Source: Bosea sp. Tri-49 (GTDB lineage Bacteria > Pseudomonadota > Alphaproteobacteria > Rhizobiales > Beijerinckiaceae). Taken from it: a DNA stretch of 64,000 bases. The notes beneath the pieces were generated by a model. The model saw nothing but the letters and a program-made list of their open reading frames with translations, was not told where the DNA came from and ran no database searches. The stretch is taken from assembly GCF_003952665.1 (NCBI RefSeq), contig NZ_CP017946.1:1550001-1614000 (forward strand), given 5' to 3'. Both the position numbers and the translations under genes were made by a program. The first letter of the stretch is position 1; each line of letters opens with the position of its first letter. Of this stretch, positions 47,800-58,713 are shown in pieces.

Positions 47800-50229
47800 T
47801 CAGTGGGCGACGAGCCCCGTAGCCGCGTCGTCCTCGGTGGCCTTGGGCGTTGCCGCCTTCAGGTCCTCCTCCCAAACGATCGGGACGGGCTGGCGCACCA
47901 GCGCATGCTGGAGCACCTGATCCATCCGCGAGACCGGCACGATCTCGAGCCCGTTCTTCACGGACTTCGGCAGATCGACCAGGTCCTTGGCGTTTTCCTC
48001 GGGGATCAGCACCTTCTTGATACCGCCGCGCAGGGCGGCCAGGAGCTTCTCCTTGAGGCCGCCGATCGGCAGCGCCCTGCCCCGCAGCGTCACCTCGCCG
48101 GTCATGGCGACATCGCGGCGAACCGGGATGCCGGTCATGACCGAGACGATGGCCGTTGCCATGCCGATGCCCGCCGATGGACCGTCCTTCGGAGTCGCCC
48201 CCTCGGGAAGGTGAACGTGGATGTCGCGCCGGTCGAAGAGCGGCGGCTCGATGCCGAAATCGATGGCGCGGGAGCGGACATAGGATGCCGCTGCCGAGAT
48301 CGATTCCTTCATCACGTCGCGCAGATTGCCGGTGACGGTCATCTTGCCCTTGCCGGGCATCATCACGCCTTCGATCGTCAACATCTCGCCGCCGACCTCG
48401 GTCCAGGCCAGGCCAGTGACGACGCCGACCTGATCCTCGGTCTCCGCCATGCCATAGCGATAGCGCGGCGGGCCGAGATACTCTTCCAGCACCGCCGGTG
48501 TGACCGCGACCTTCTTCTTCTTGGTCAGCACGATCTCCTTCACCGCCTTGCGGACGGTGTTGGCGAGCTCACGCTCGAGGTTGCGCACGCCGGCCTCGCG
48601 AGTGTAGCGGCGGACCAGCGTCGTCAGGGCCTCGTCGTCGATCGACCATTCCTTGGATTCGAGGCCATGCTTCTTGATCGTCCCCGGGATCAGGTGGCGG
48701 CGCGCGATCTCGGCCTTCTCGTCCTCGGTGTAGCCGGCGATACGGATCACCTCCATGCGGTCCAGAAGGGCCGGCGGGATGTTCAGCGTGTTCGCCGTGG
48801 TCACGAACATCACGTTCGACAGGTCGTAGTCGACCTCGAGGTAATGGTCGTTGAAGGTCGAGTTCTGTTCGGGATCGAGCACCTCGAGCAGGGCCGCCGA
48901 CGGGTCGCCGCGGAAGTCCTGGCCCATCTTGTCGATCTCGTCGAGCAGGATGAGCGGGTTCGAGGTCTTGGCCTTCTTCATCGACTGGATGATCTTGCCG
49001 GGCATCGAGCCGATATAGGTGCGGCGGTGACCGCGGATCTCAGCCTCGTCACGCACGCCGCCGAGCGACATGCGCACGAATTCGCGGCCGGTCGCCTTGG
49101 CGATCGACTTGCCGAGCGAGGTCTTGCCGACGCCCGGAGGGCCGACGAGGCACAGGATCGGGCCAGCGAGCCGGTTGGCACGCTGCTGCACGGCGAGATA
49201 TTCGACGATGCGGTCCTTGACCTTGTCGAGGCCGAAATGATCGTCGTCGAGCACCTGCTGGGCGGCAGCGAGGTCCTTCTTGATCTTCGAGCGCTTCTGC
49301 CACGGGATGCCGAGCAGCCAGTCGAGATAGTTGCGCACGACGGTAGCTTCCGCCGACATCGGCGACATCTGGCGCAGCTTCTTGACCTCGGCGATCGCCT
49401 TGTCGCGCGCTTCCTTGGTCAGCTTGGTCTTGGCGATGCGCTCTTCCAGCTCAGCCAGCTCGTCGCGGCCTTCCTCGCCGTCGCCGAGCTCCTTCTGGAT
49501 CGCCTTCATCTGCTCGTTGAGATAGTACTCGCGCTGGGTCTTCTCCATCTGGCGCTTGACGCGCGAGCGGATGCGCTTCTCGACCTGCAGCACCGACATC
49601 TCGCTCTCCATCAGGGAGAGCACCTTCTCGAGCCGGTGGGCGACGTTCATCACCTCCAGCACGGTCTGGCGGTCGGCGATCTTGACCGCGAGATGCGAGG
49701 CGACCGTATCGGCGAGCTTGGCCGGCTCGTCGATCTGGGAGACCGCCGCGACGATCTCGGGCGAGATCTTCTTGTTGAGCTTCACATAGTTCTCGAACTC
49801 GCTGATCACCGAGCGAGCCAGCGCCTCGACCTCGACCTTCTTGCCGGCCTCCTCGGCGAGCGCCTCGGCCTCGGCCTGATAGAAGTCGTCGGTCGCGGTG
49901 TAGGTCTGCGCCTTCGCCCGGCCGATGCCCTCGACGAGCACCTTTACGGTCGAGTCGGGCAGCTTGAGCAGCTGGAGCACGCGGGCGAGCGTGCCGATTT
50001 CGTAGATGTCTCCGGTCTCCGGATCGTCGTCGCCGGCATTCTTCTGCGTGGCGAGCAGGATCAGGCCATCATTCTTGACGACTTCCTCAAGCGCGCGAAT
50101 GGACTTCTCGCGGCCAACGAAGAGCGGCACGATCATGTGCGGGAATACGACGATGTCGCGCAGCGGCAGGACCGGATAGGTATCGGTCGTACCGGGGACA
50201 AGCGGGGCGCGGGGCGTCGAGCCAGTCAT
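47800..50229 (-). CDS. lon: ATP-dependent Lon protease
   Basis: From the ATG at 50229 the 809-residue protein begins its substrate domain with [20 protein letters not shown]. The AAA+ domain has [20 protein letters not shown] (Walker A) and [11 protein letters not shown] (Walker B). The protease domain carries the catalytic serine in [13 protein letters not shown] and a lysine about 43 residues later. It degrades misfolded and regulatory proteins. A possible promoter with TTGAAA lies near 50390. It is near clpX, clpP and tig, as in related genomes. Confidence 0.98.
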   Translation of the reverse strand: MTGSTPRAPLVPGTTDTYPVLPLRDIVVFPHMIVPLFVGREKSIRALEEVVKNDGLILLATQKNAGDDDPETGDIYEIGTLARVLQLLKLPDSTVKVLVEGIGRAKAQTYTATDDFYQAEAEALAEEAGKKVEVEALARSVISEFENYVKLNKKISPEIVAAVSQIDEPAKLADTVASHLAVKIADRQTVLEVMNVAHRLEKVLSLMESEMSVLQVEKRIRSRVKRQMEKTQREYYLNEQMKAIQKELGDGEEGRDELAELEERIAKTKLTKEARDKAIAEVKKLRQMSPMSAEATVVRNYLDWLLGIPWQKRSKIKKDLAAAQQVLDDDHFGLDKVKDRIVEYLAVQQRANRLAGPILCLVGPPGVGKTSLGKSIAKATGREFVRMSLGGVRDEAEIRGHRRTYIGSMPGKIIQSMKKAKTSNPLILLDEIDKMGQDFRGDPSAALLEVLDPEQNSTFNDHYLEVDYDLSNVMFVTTANTLNIPPALLDRMEVIRIAGYTEDEKAEIARRHLIPGTIKKHGLESKEWSIDDEALTTLVRRYTREAGVRNLERELANTVRKAVKEIVLTKKKKVAVTPAVLEEYLGPPRYRYGMAETEDQVGVVTGLAWTEVGGEMLTIEGVMMPGKGKMTVTGNLRDVMKESISAAASYVRSRAIDFGIEPPLFDRRDIHVHLPEGATPKDGPSAGIGMATAIVSVMTGIPVRRDVAMTGEVTLRGRALPIGGLKEKLLAALRGGIKKVLIPEENAKDLVDLPKSVKNGLEIVPVSRMDQVLQHALVRQPVPIVWEEDLKAATPKATEDDAATGLVAH

Positions 50230-50628
50230 GTCTAGTCCTTCAAGTTTTCGCCCGGCCGACCCCTGGAAAGGCAATCGAGCGGACGTACCGCGCGGCGCGA
50301 CCATTCGCGCCAGGCGCCCCTGCGAGCCACGCCCTCTACAGGCACGCGACTCTCGCAAGTGAACATAAAGTGGATGCTTCGACGCCGGCTTTCAAGCGAC
50401 GCCTCACGCAGTCCACCGCAGCTTCTGCCGCAGCCAGCACACGAGGCCGTGATGGCTCCGCCAATGCAAAAGCAGTGTGCGGGCAGTCGTATCCGCCCAA
50501 ACTTACAAGGCAAAACGCGCGCCAATCGGCGCGTGTTCCGAATTGAACAAGGACCCAGCTTTGCTCAGTCCGAGCTGTTTTGGGCTTTTCTTCGCTACCC
50601 CCGACGAGCAGGCCTAGAAAGCCCAGTA
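50230..50628. other. Non-coding interval before lon
   Basis: No convincing gene is visible in about 400 bp. CTTGAAA (50396-50390 on the minus strand) could be a -35 box for lon, of housekeeping or heat-shock type, with a weak -10 about 17 bp on. TGGGCTTT/AAAGCCCA arms near 50580-50625 may end the upstream gene. Confidence 0.35.
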
Positions 50629-51729
50629 TCAAAGCTTCGTGCCGCCGCGCGACCGGATCCTGACGCTGCGCCTGTCGATCATCACATCGAACCGGCTGAG
50701 AAAACTCATTCCGAGAAGGCCATCGACTCGCGCGCCGTAGCTGCCGGCAGCATCGGTCTGCACGACGACCGGAACCTCCGTCGCCTGAACGCGCTTGAGC
50801 TCGATCAGGGCGGCCCTGCCACGACGGGCTTCGACAATGCCATTCGCCGTATGCAGGCGCACCTTGCTCGTGGGATCGACCACGATCCGGGCGCGATCGG
50901 CAAAGCTCTGGCGGAGTGAAACGAAGGTCGCACCCGTGTCGATGATGAAAACGCCCTTCGTACCGTTGACGGTGGCAGCCACGGTCACGACCTGCCCGCT
51001 CCGTGTGATCGGGATGGTCTCGTCAGGCGCGAAGGCCCTTTCCGCGCATTGCCCCTTGCTGCGCAAAGAGCCGATCACCGCCTGCGCGCGACTGTCATCA
51101 TTACGCAAGGGATTGACGGCGACCCAGGCCTCGATCGGCACGATCGCATCGCAGTACTGCCCGAGCTTCTCATAGGCCCGGGAGGCGGCGAAATAAGCGG
51201 CCGACGAGATGCGGTCCTTGTTCCCGAACAACGCGATCGCGGTCAGATAATCGTCGATCGCCTCGTTGAACTTGCCCGCCTTGTCGTTCGCAAGGGCCCG
51301 CAGGTAATAGCCATTATCCGAGTGTGGCTGCTCAGCGATGACCTTGTTCGCAACTACGGCGGCGGCGGTCCAATCCGACAGATCCAGCAGCAGATTCGCC
51401 GCCCGGCGGAGAGCATCGACGAAGCCGCCGCAATTGTCGGAGAAGCGAACGAGCGCCTCAGCGCCCTCGCGGCGATAACCGGCCTGTTTCAGACCGTCGG
51501 CGAGGGCCAGCGCGGCCTCCCGGTCGCAGCGCTCGCGCGACAGGGCTTCGATGGGCGCCGCAACAGCTCTTTTCGTCGCGAGGACGACCGGCAGTTCGAT
51601 CCCGAGATCGGACAAGACCCGCATCAGCGGGTCGGAACTGGTCTGGGCCCCGGCAGGAGTCGGCTGAAGCGCCGCTCCGATCATGGCCAGGCTGGCGAAA
51701 ATGCAGCTTATTGCGGCGCGAGCCATCAT
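50629..51729 (-). CDS. Exported retropepsin-like aspartic protease with TPR-like helices
   Basis: The 366-residue protein starts with a signal peptide (ISCIFASLAMIGAALQPTPA). The middle is a TPR-like helical region with GYYLRALANDKAGKFNEAI. The C-terminal domain has GVFIIDTGATFVSL, the D-T-G-A active site of retroviral-type aspartic proteases, and GLLGMSFLSRFDV. Such proteins work in the periplasm, but their substrates are mostly unknown. Confidence 0.82.
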   Translation of the reverse strand: MMARAAISCIFASLAMIGAALQPTPAGAQTSSDPLMRVLSDLGIELPVVLATKRAVAAPIEALSRERCDREAALALADGLKQAGYRREGAEALVRFSDNCGGFVDALRRAANLLLDLSDWTAAAVVANKVIAEQPHSDNGYYLRALANDKAGKFNEAIDDYLTAIALFGNKDRISSAAYFAASRAYEKLGQYCDAIVPIEAWVAVNPLRNDDSRAQAVIGSLRSKGQCAERAFAPDETIPITRSGQVVTVAATVNGTKGVFIIDTGATFVSLRQSFADRARIVVDPTSKVRLHTANGIVEARRGRAALIELKRVQATEVPVVVQTDAAGSYGARVDGLLGMSFLSRFDVMIDRRSVRIRSRGGTKL

Positions 51730-51827
51730 CGACCCGCGCGCTCGCTATCGCGATATGTCGTCAAGGCCGCCCCCCGGCATAGTCTCTGGTGAGAGGCTAC
51801 GCCGTCGGGGCAAGTCGCTCAAGTCGT

Positions 51828-53096
51828 TCAGGCCGAGGCCGACTTGGCCTCTTCTTCGCGGTCCGCATAGATGAACAGCGGGCGCGACTTGGTCTCGACC
51901 GCCTCGGGGCCGATGACGACCTGCTCGACGCCTTCCAGCCCCGGCAATTCGTACATGGTCTCGAGCAGGATGCCCTCCATGATCGAGCGCAGCCCACGCG
52001 CGCCGGTCTTGCGCTCGATCGCCTTGCGGGCAATCAGGCTGACCGCCTCGTCGGTGAAGGTGAGCTCGGTGTCCTCCATCTCGAACAGGCGCTGATACTG
52101 CTTGACCAGTGCGTTCTTGGGCTCGGTCAGGATGGTCTTGAGCGCCGCCTCGTCGAGGTCCTCCAGCGTCGCCAGCACCGGCAGGCGGCCGACGAATTCC
52201 GGGATCAGGCCGAACTTGAGCAGATCCTCAGGCTCGACTTCGCGGAAGATCGCGCCGGTACGCCGGTCGTCCGGCCCCTTCACCGTCGCGCCGAAGCCGA
52301 TCGAGGTGCCCTTGCCGCGGCTGGAGATGATCTTGTCCAGCCCAGCGAAAGCGCCGCCGCAGATGAACAGGATGTTGGTGGTGTCGACCTGCAGGAACTC
52401 CTGCTGCGGATGCTTGCGCCCGCCCTGCGGCGGCACGGAGGCGACGGTGCCCTCCATGATCTTGAGCAGGGCCTGCTGCACGCCCTCGCCCGAGACGTCG
52501 CGGGTGATCGAAGGGTTGTCGGACTTGCGGCTGATCTTGTCGATCTCGTCGATGTAGACGATGCCGCGCTGAGCCCGCTCGACATTGTAGTCGGAAGCCT
52601 GCAGCAGCTTCAGGATGATGTTCTCGACGTCCTCGCCGACATAACCGGCCTCGGTCAGCGTCGTCGCATCGGCCATGGTGAAAGGCACGTCGAGAATGCG
52701 CGCCAGCGTCTGCGCCAGCAGCGTCTTGCCCGAACCGGTCGGCCCGATCAGCAGGATGTTCGACTTCGCCAGCTCGACATCGTTGTGCTTCGAGGCGTGC
52801 GAGAGCCGCTTGTAATGGTTGTGGACCGCGACGGAGAGGACCTTCTTGGCGTGGTCCTGGCCGATGACGTAGTCGTCGAGAACCTTGCGGATCTCCTTCG
52901 GGGTCGGCACGCCGTCCTTGGACTTCACCAGCGCGGACTTCGATTCCTCGCGGATGATATCCATGCAGAGCTCGACGCATTCATCGCAGATGAACACCGT
53001 CGGGCCCGCGATCAGCTTGCGGACCTCATGCTGGCTCTTGCCGCAGAAGGAGCAGTAGAGCGTGCTCTTGGAATCGCCGCCGCTGGCCTTACTCAT
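51828..53096 (-). CDS. clpX: ATP-dependent Clp protease ATP-binding subunit ClpX
   Basis: The 422-residue protein opens with a C4 zinc-binding domain ([12 protein letters not shown] and [10 protein letters not shown]). The AAA+ module has [15 protein letters not shown] (Walker A) and [11 protein letters not shown] (Walker B). It unfolds substrates and feeds them to ClpP. Length and motifs are normal. The ATG is 323 bp downstream of clpP. Confidence 0.98.
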   Translation of the reverse strand: MSKASGGDSKSTLYCSFCGKSQHEVRKLIAGPTVFICDECVELCMDIIREESKSALVKSKDGVPTPKEIRKVLDDYVIGQDHAKKVLSVAVHNHYKRLSHASKHNDVELAKSNILLIGPTGSGKTLLAQTLARILDVPFTMADATTLTEAGYVGEDVENIILKLLQASDYNVERAQRGIVYIDEIDKISRKSDNPSITRDVSGEGVQQALLKIMEGTVASVPPQGGRKHPQQEFLQVDTTNILFICGGAFAGLDKIISSRGKGTSIGFGATVKGPDDRRTGAIFREVEPEDLLKFGLIPEFVGRLPVLATLEDLDEAALKTILTEPKNALVKQYQRLFEMEDTELTFTDEAVSLIARKAIERKTGARGLRSIMEGILLETMYELPGLEGVEQVVIGPEAVETKSRPLFIYADREEEAKSASA

Positions 53097-53419
53097 CGTG
53101 ATTCTCCATCTCGGAGGACAAAATCCGCCACCGAATAACGGCAGGCTGATGTCGTCTCCCCGTCATAATAGGCGCTCAGATCACGATTTTTAGGTTAACG
53201 CGTCGCTCTGGCGCAGGTGGCGACGAAACTGACCCAAAACCGGACCGCTCGAGCGCCTTGCTGCGCCCTTCCGATGCCCCATGCAAACATGGGGCCTAGT
53301 CTCTAGGCAATATGGTCCTTCGGGAACCACTCGCCAACCCACAGGCGCGTCGTGCCGGGGTAGCCATTTAAAGTACCGGCTTCCGCTGAAAGCCGGCACC
53401 CGCTCTTCCGGCCAGTGCT
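53097..53419. other. clpP-clpX intergenic region with three hairpins
   Basis: GCCCCATG-CAAA-CATGGGGC (53276-53295) is a perfect 8-bp hairpin; GCCTAG-TCT-CTAGGC (53294-53308) directly abuts it. A third repeat, CCGGCTT/AAGCCGG (53376-53396), lies just after the clpP stop and may be its terminator. No gene is convincing. The spacing suggests clpX has its own promoter here, though I cannot point to it with confidence. Confidence 0.5.
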
Positions 53420-54046
53420 TTAGGCAGCCGCCTCGTCCGCGCGCTTGTCGATGACCTTGTCGATCAGCCCGAAATCGCGCGCCTGCTCGGAGGTCATGAA
53501 GTTGTCACGCTCCAGCGCGCCCTCGATATCCTCGTAAGACCGGCCGGTGTGCCTGACATAGATCTCGTTCAGGCGCCGCTTCAGGCTCTCGACCTCGCGG
53601 GCATGGATCAAGATGTCGGTGACCTGGCCCTGGAAGCCGCCGGAGGGCTGGTGGACCATGATCCGGGCGTTCGGCAGGGCAAAGCGCATGTCCTTGGCGC
53701 CGGCGGTCAGCAGCAGCGAGCCCATCGAGGCAGCCTGGCCGACGCAGAGCGTCGTCACCGGGCAACGGATGAACTGCATGGTGTCGTAGATCGACAGGCC
53801 CGAGGTCACCACGCCGCCGGGCGAGTTGATGTAGAAGGAGATTTCCTTCTTCGGATTCTCGGCTTCGAGGAAGAGCAGCTGCGCCACGATCAGCGAGGCG
53901 GAGTAGTCCTCGACCGGGCCGGTCAGGAAAATGATGCGCTCGCGCAGCAGGCGCGAATAGATGTCGAAGGCGCGCTCGCCGCGGCTCGACTGCTCGACCA
54001 CCATCGGGACGAGATTGTTATAGGTCTCGATCGGGTCACGCATCAT
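53420..54046 (-). CDS. clpP: ATP-dependent Clp protease proteolytic subunit ClpP
   Basis: The 208-residue protein has the catalytic serine in [13 protein letters not shown], the histidine in [13 protein letters not shown] and an aspartate in the C-terminal region. It forms the proteolytic chamber used by ClpX and ClpA. It lies between tig and clpX as in most alphaproteobacteria. Confidence 0.98.
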   Translation of the reverse strand: MMRDPIETYNNLVPMVVEQSSRGERAFDIYSRLLRERIIFLTGPVEDYSASLIVAQLLFLEAENPKKEISFYINSPGGVVTSGLSIYDTMQFIRCPVTTLCVGQAASMGSLLLTAGAKDMRFALPNARIMVHQPSGGFQGQVTDILIHAREVESLKRRLNEIYVRHTGRSYEDIEGALERDNFMTSEQARDFGLIDKVIDKRADEAAA

Positions 54047-54187
54047 GGTCGGTCCTTGGGGTCAAAGCGGGCGAGAATCAGCCGAGAGCGGCGAAACCCC
54101 ACATAAGCATGCCGGTGGCGGCTGAAAAGGGAAGCGCCGCCCGGCGGGGTGCGGGCGGCGCGAAATCGTAAGCTAGGTGCGGAAGGA

Positions 54188-55612
54188 TCAGGCCGAAGCC
54201 TCGTCGTCCGCGGCCTTCTTGGCCTTCTTCGCCTTGGCCGCCTTCGGCTTGGTCTCGGCGGCGCCTTCGTCCTCGTCATCGGCGAAGAGTGCCTCGCGCG
54301 AAACCGACTTGTCGGAGACCTTCACCTGTCCGAGCAGATGGTCGACGACCTTCTCCTCGAAGATCGGGGCGCGGATCTCGGCGAGAGCCTGCGGGTTCTT
54401 GCGATAGAACTCCCAGACCTGCTTCTCCTGGCCCGGGAACTGGCGGGCGCGCTGGATCAGAGCCTGCGTCACCTCGTCGTCGGCGATCTGGACCTTGGCC
54501 TGCTCGCCGATCTCGGCCAGCACGAGGCCGAGGCGCACGCGACGCTCGGCGATCCTGCGGTACTCGGCGCGAGCCTCGTCCTCGGTGGTGTTCTCGTCGG
54601 CGAAGGTCTTGTTGGCGTTCTTCATGTCCGCCTCGACCTGGCTCCAGACCGCGGCGAACTCCTGCTCGACCAGGGTCGGCGGCAGTTCGAAGCTGTACTT
54701 GGCGTCGAGCGCGTCGAGCAGGCTCTTCTTGACCTTGCGGCGGGACTGCTCGCCGAACTCGCGGCCGACCTGCTCGCGGATCGCGGTCTTCAGCGCCTCG
54801 AGCGACTCCATGCCGAAGCCCTTGGCGAGCTCGTCATCGATCTTGAGATCGCCCGGCGCCTGGACGTCGTCGACGGTGACGGCGAACTCGGCCGGCTTGC
54901 CGGCGAGATTCTCAGCCGCGTAGTTTTCGGGGAAGGTCACCGATACGGTGCGCTGGTCGCCCTTCTTGACACCCTCGAGCTGCTCCTCGAAGCCAGGGAT
55001 GAACTGGCCGGCGCCGAGCTCGAGCGGGATTTCCGAGCCGGTGCCGCCGTCGAAGGGCTTGCCCTCGAGCGTGCCGACGAAGGAGATCAGCAGGCGATCG
55101 CCCTTGGCGGCCTTGGCGCCCTCCTTCTTCGAGACGAAGCTGCGGTTCTGCGAAGCCATGCGCTCCAGCGCGGCATCGACATCCGCCTCGGGCACCTCGG
55201 CGACCGGCTTCTCGAGCGCGACGTCCGACAGGTCGACGATCTCGATCTTCGGCAGCACCTCGAGCGCGACGGTGAAGGCGAGGTCGCCCTTGGCTTCCAT
55301 CGCGGACTCGATCTCGTCCTTGTTCTCCGGGAACTTGATCTGCGGCTCGAAGGCGAGCTTGAGCTCGTTGTCGGCGATGATCTTCTGGTTCGCCTCGTTG
55401 ACGGCGTTCTGGACGACATCGGCCATGACCGAGCGGCCATAGAGCCGGCGCAGATGGCCGACCGGGACCTTGCCGGGCCGGAAGCCATTAATGCGGGCCT
55501 TGCCCTGCAAGCCGGCGAGGCCGTCATCCAGCCTGGTCTTGAGGTCGGCGGCGTTCAGCACCACCTGGAATTCGCGCTTGAGGCCCTGGGACAGGGTTTC
55601 CGTCACGTTCAT
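54188..55612 (-). CDS. tig: Trigger factor
   Basis: From the ATG at 55612 the 474-residue protein starts with the ribosome-binding domain ([16 protein letters not shown] and [19 protein letters not shown]). A FKBP-type prolyl isomerase domain with [20 protein letters not shown] follows, then a long helical chaperone part with an Ala/Lys-rich tail. It binds nascent chains at the ribosome exit. Position before clpP is conserved. Confidence 0.97.
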   Translation of the reverse strand: MNVTETLSQGLKREFQVVLNAADLKTRLDDGLAGLQGKARINGFRPGKVPVGHLRRLYGRSVMADVVQNAVNEANQKIIADNELKLAFEPQIKFPENKDEIESAMEAKGDLAFTVALEVLPKIEIVDLSDVALEKPVAEVPEADVDAALERMASQNRSFVSKKEGAKAAKGDRLLISFVGTLEGKPFDGGTGSEIPLELGAGQFIPGFEEQLEGVKKGDQRTVSVTFPENYAAENLAGKPAEFAVTVDDVQAPGDLKIDDELAKGFGMESLEALKTAIREQVGREFGEQSRRKVKKSLLDALDAKYSFELPPTLVEQEFAAVWSQVEADMKNANKTFADENTTEDEARAEYRRIAERRVRLGLVLAEIGEQAKVQIADDEVTQALIQRARQFPGQEKQVWEFYRKNPQALAEIRAPIFEEKVVDHLLGQVKVSDKSVSREALFADDEDEGAAETKPKAAKAKKAKKAADDEASA

Positions 55613-55697
55613 CGTTCTGATCCGCCAACAGCTCTTTACTTCAATGTCCAAAGCGCGACGCCGGGTGACCGCCGCCGCGCTCGCGAAATCCGAATCC

Positions 55698-55782
55698 TGG
55701 TGCGGGCGGAGGGACTCGAACCCCCACGACTTTCGCCGCTGGTACCTAAAACCAGTGCGTCTACCAGTTCCGCCACGCCCGC
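55698..55782 (-). tRNA. tRNA-Leu (TAG)
   Basis: The 85-nt minus-strand sequence has acceptor GCGGGCG/CGCCCGC, a long variable arm, anticodon TAG in TTTTAGGTA, T-loop TTCGAGT and encoded CCA. Confidence 0.95.
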
Positions 55783-55948
55783 CGACCCGGTGCGCCATAT
55801 CGCAGTCTTCGCGACAGCAGCACCGTAGGCCGCGCCGCTATACCATTTCGGGCGCGTCATGCAGCAAAAAAATGCGACAGTTCTGCGAAGACCGCTCCCG
55901 AGCGGCTTTCCACTCGCCAGAACAGCACGGCCCGGCTATGTCGCGAGC

Positions 55949-57394
55949 ATGAGAAAAGACGCCTCGCCGCCGGCCTCGCGCCCTCATCCCAGCCGACGCC
56001 TTGTGATCGCACAGGCCGCCGGGGCCGCGACCCTGCTCTCGCCGCTTTCCGCACTGGCCCAGCAGGCGCCGACTGCATCGACGCCGCCTACCGGCGGCGC
56101 GGTGCGAGACCTTGTCGCGACCTCGACCAAGGTGCGGCTGCGGCCTGCACCGGCGCCCGAAACGGAGATCTGGGCCTTCGATGGCGCTACGCCGGGTCCG
56201 GTGCTCAAGGTCAAGCAGGGCGAGACATTGCGTCTCACCTTGCAGAATCGGACCGACAAGCCGCTCTCCCTGCACTGGCATGGCCTGCGCGCCGATCATG
56301 CCATGGACGGCGTCGGCGGCTTCAGCCAAGAGCCGGCGCCGCCGGGCGGGCAGTTCGAATATCGGCTGACGCCGCCCGATTCCGGGACTTTCCTCTATCG
56401 CCCGATGCTGATCGGCGGCTCGTCCGAGCCGTCCGGCCGCGGGCTCTCCGGCATGCTTATCGTTGAGGAGAAGGAGCCGCCTTCGGTCGACCTCGACCTG
56501 CCCGTCCTGATTGGCGACTGGCTACTCGGCGACGACCAGAAGCTCCTGCCGTTCGCGGCCGATGGGCAGGACGGCGCCGCTGCCGGGCGGCTCGGCAGCT
56601 GGCTCACCGTCAACGGCAAGCCGCCGCCGCTGCCGGTCAAGCTTCCGCCGGGCGCTCGCGTCCGGCTTCGGCTCGGCAATGCCTGCAATGCGCGGATCAT
56701 GCGATTGCGCTTCGACGAGACGAAGGCCTCCGTTGCGGCGGTCGATGGCCAGCCGACCGATACCTTCGAGCCGGTGCGAGGGCAGCTGCCTTTCGCACCG
56801 GGCACACGTTATGACGTGATATTCGATATGCCGGAGACGGTCGGCGCCGCAGCCAGCGTTACCGCGCTGATCGGGCCCGGTGTGCCGCTGGTTCGCTTCG
56901 TGTCGGAAGGCGCGGCCAAGCCAGCGCGCGCGCCGATCGCTGCGATGCAGCTTAACCCCGCGCTGCCGGCAGCGGTTCGGCTGCAGGACGCGAAGCGCGC
57001 CGAGATGGTGATCGAAGGCGGCGCCAAGGTCACGCCTGAGAACAAGCTCGACCTCGCCGGGCTCGACCTCGCCAGGCCCTGGACGGTCAATGGCGGCCAG
57101 GGCGATCCGAAGGGCAAGCCGCTGCTCAGCGTCAAGCGTGGCACGCCGGTGGTGATCGGCATCACCAACAAGACCGCCTTCCTGCAGCCGCTGCATGTCC
57201 ACGGCCACAGCTTCCGCCTGCTGCACCCACTCGACGATGGCTGGGAGCCCTATTTTCTCGACACGGTGCAGATTCCCGAGGGCAAGCGCCTGCACATCGC
57301 CTTCATCGCCGACAATCCCGGGCGCTGGCTGATCTCCTCGACCGTGCTGGAGCGCTTCGACCGCGGGCTGTGGAGCTGGTTCGAGGTGACCTGA
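55949..57394 (+). CDS. Multicopper oxidase-like protein lacking most copper ligands
   Basis: From the ATG at 55949 the 481-residue product has a Tat-type signal with PSRRLVIAQAAGAA and ALAQ. Three cupredoxin-like domains follow. The first motif HWHG is present (about residues 109-112), and HVHGHSFRLL remains near the C-terminus. However the usual H-x-H after GTFWY is replaced by GTFLYRPM, and the H-C-H-x3-H segment is LISSTVLERFDRG. Without these ligands the type 1 and trinuclear sites cannot form as known. It may be a structural protein like FtsP/SufI. The role is inferred. Confidence 0.75.
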   Translation: MRKDASPPASRPHPSRRLVIAQAAGAATLLSPLSALAQQAPTASTPPTGGAVRDLVATSTKVRLRPAPAPETEIWAFDGATPGPVLKVKQGETLRLTLQNRTDKPLSLHWHGLRADHAMDGVGGFSQEPAPPGGQFEYRLTPPDSGTFLYRPMLIGGSSEPSGRGLSGMLIVEEKEPPSVDLDLPVLIGDWLLGDDQKLLPFAADGQDGAAAGRLGSWLTVNGKPPPLPVKLPPGARVRLRLGNACNARIMRLRFDETKASVAAVDGQPTDTFEPVRGQLPFAPGTRYDVIFDMPETVGAAASVTALIGPGVPLVRFVSEGAAKPARAPIAAMQLNPALPAAVRLQDAKRAEMVIEGGAKVTPENKLDLAGLDLARPWTVNGGQGDPKGKPLLSVKRGTPVVIGITNKTAFLQPLHVHGHSFRLLHPLDDGWEPYFLDTVQIPEGKRLHIAFIADNPGRWLISSTVLERFDRGLWSWFEVT

Positions 57395-57398
57395 GGCG

Positions 57399-57803
57399 AT
57401 GAGCGCAGGGCGGCGCGCCATACTTTGGCTGCTGGCGGCATTCTATCTCGCCGCCGGCCTGCTGCACCTGTGCTCGCCCGCGGCGTTCCTGCCGATCGTG
57501 CCGGACTGGGTACCCGCGCCGAGTCTAACCGTGATCGCGACAGGCATCGCTGAAATTCTGGGCGCACTCGGCCTGCTTGTTCCTAAGCTGCGCAAGGCTG
57601 CGGGGATCGGCCTCGCGCTCTATGCGCTTTGTGTGTTCCCGGCCAATCTCAAGCACGCCGTCGAAGGCGTCGTCCTTCCGGGATTGCCGAGCAACTGGTG
57701 GTATCACGGCCCTCGTCTCGCCTTCCAGCCGGTGCTGATTTGGGCGGCGCTGTACGCTTCCGGCGTCACACGCTGGCCATGGCGGCGCTTGCCAGCCAAG
57801 TGA
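57399..57803 (+). CDS. DoxX-like small membrane protein
   Basis: The 134-residue protein has four membrane helices, starting ILWLLAAFYLAAGLLHL, with EILGALGLLVPKLRKAAGIG typical of DoxX-like proteins. It begins 4 bp after the oxidase-like gene, so they are probably co-transcribed. Function is unknown. Confidence 0.75.
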   Translation: MSAGRRAILWLLAAFYLAAGLLHLCSPAAFLPIVPDWVPAPSLTVIATGIAEILGALGLLVPKLRKAAGIGLALYALCVFPANLKHAVEGVVLPGLPSNWWYHGPRLAFQPVLIWAALYASGVTRWPWRRLPAK

Positions 57804-57843
57804 GCGGCTTCTAAACCCCCGGCCTTAAGCCAAGGAGCCCGTC

Positions 57844-58713
57844 ATGACCGCCAACGCCATCGTCACTGTGGGCGCCGAGCTCGCCAGGCCCGTCCGATTC
57901 GGTAACGGCCTGCCACTCGCCTTGATTGCTGGCCCCTGCCAGATGGAGAGCCGCGATCACGCGCTCGAGATCGCTCAGGCCCTAAAGGAGACAGCCGAGA
58001 AGCTCGGCATCGGCCTTGTGTTCAAGGCGTCTTTCGACAAGGCCAACCGCACCAGTGTGAAGGGCCAGCGTGGCATGGGGCTCGAGGCCGCCCTGCCCGT
58101 CTACGCCGAGATTCGCGAGCGCACCGGCATGCCTGTGCTGACCGATATCCACGATGTGAGCCAATGCGCGCCGGTCGCCGAGGTTGTCGATATCCTGCAG
58201 ATTCCGGCCTTCCTCTGCCGGCAGACCGACCTGCTCGTCGCCGCCGCCAAGACCGGCCGCGTCGTCAACGTCAAAAAGGGCCAGTTCCTGGCGCCCTGGG
58301 ACATGGTCAATGTCGCCGCCAAGGTGACCGACAGCGGCAATCCGAACGTGATGCTCACCGAGCGCGGCGCCTCCTTCGGCTACAACACGCTGGTCACCGA
58401 TATGCGCAGTCTGCCGATCATGGCGGAGATCGGTGCGCCCGTGATCTTCGACGCGACCCATTCGGTGCAGCAGCCGGGCGGCAAGGGCGCATCGACCGGC
58501 GGTCAGCGCGAATTCGTGCCGGTACTGGCCCGGGCAGCGGTCGCTGTCGGCGTCGCCGGCGTCTTCATCGAGACGCATCCGGATCCGGACAACGCGCCGT
58601 CGGACGGGCCGAACATGGTGCCGCTGCGCGACTTCCATGCGCTGATCGCAGAGCTGCAAGAGTTCGATCGCCTTGCCAAGCGTGCGGCGCACTCTACGCT
58701 GGCGTATGTCTGA
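57844..58713 (+). CDS. kdsA: 3-deoxy-8-phosphooctulonate synthase KdsA
   Basis: The 289-residue enzyme contains [34 protein letters not shown] and a conserved C-terminal SDGPNMVPL. It condenses arabinose-5-phosphate with phosphoenolpyruvate in the pathway to Kdo, the inner sugar of lipopolysaccharide. An AGGAG ribosome binding site precedes it. It overlaps the MFS gene by 8 bp. Confidence 0.97.
   Translation: MTANAIVTVGAELARPVRFGNGLPLALIAGPCQMESRDHALEIAQALKETAEKLGIGLVFKASFDKANRTSVKGQRGMGLEAALPVYAEIRERTGMPVLTDIHDVSQCAPVAEVVDILQIPAFLCRQTDLLVAAAKTGRVVNVKKGQFLAPWDMVNVAAKVTDSGNPNVMLTERGASFGYNTLVTDMRSLPIMAEIGAPVIFDATHSVQQPGGKGASTGGQREFVPVLARAAVAVGVAGVFIETHPDPDNAPSDGPNMVPLRDFHALIAELQEFDRLAKRAAHSTLAYV

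Noticed and set aside
47725..50235. Long rightward open frame antisense to lon
   Set aside because: It is a high-GC shadow: Lon is unmistakable on the other strand and the antisense protein is low-complexity Arg/Asp/Leu.
53190..53399. 69-codon leftward frame between clpP and clpX
   Set aside because: Overlaps the hairpins, has no ribosome binding site and looks random.
54149..55828. Long rightward open frame antisense to tig
   Set aside because: Same artefact; it contains leucine/aspartate-rich sequence mirroring the trigger factor codons and no recognisable motif.
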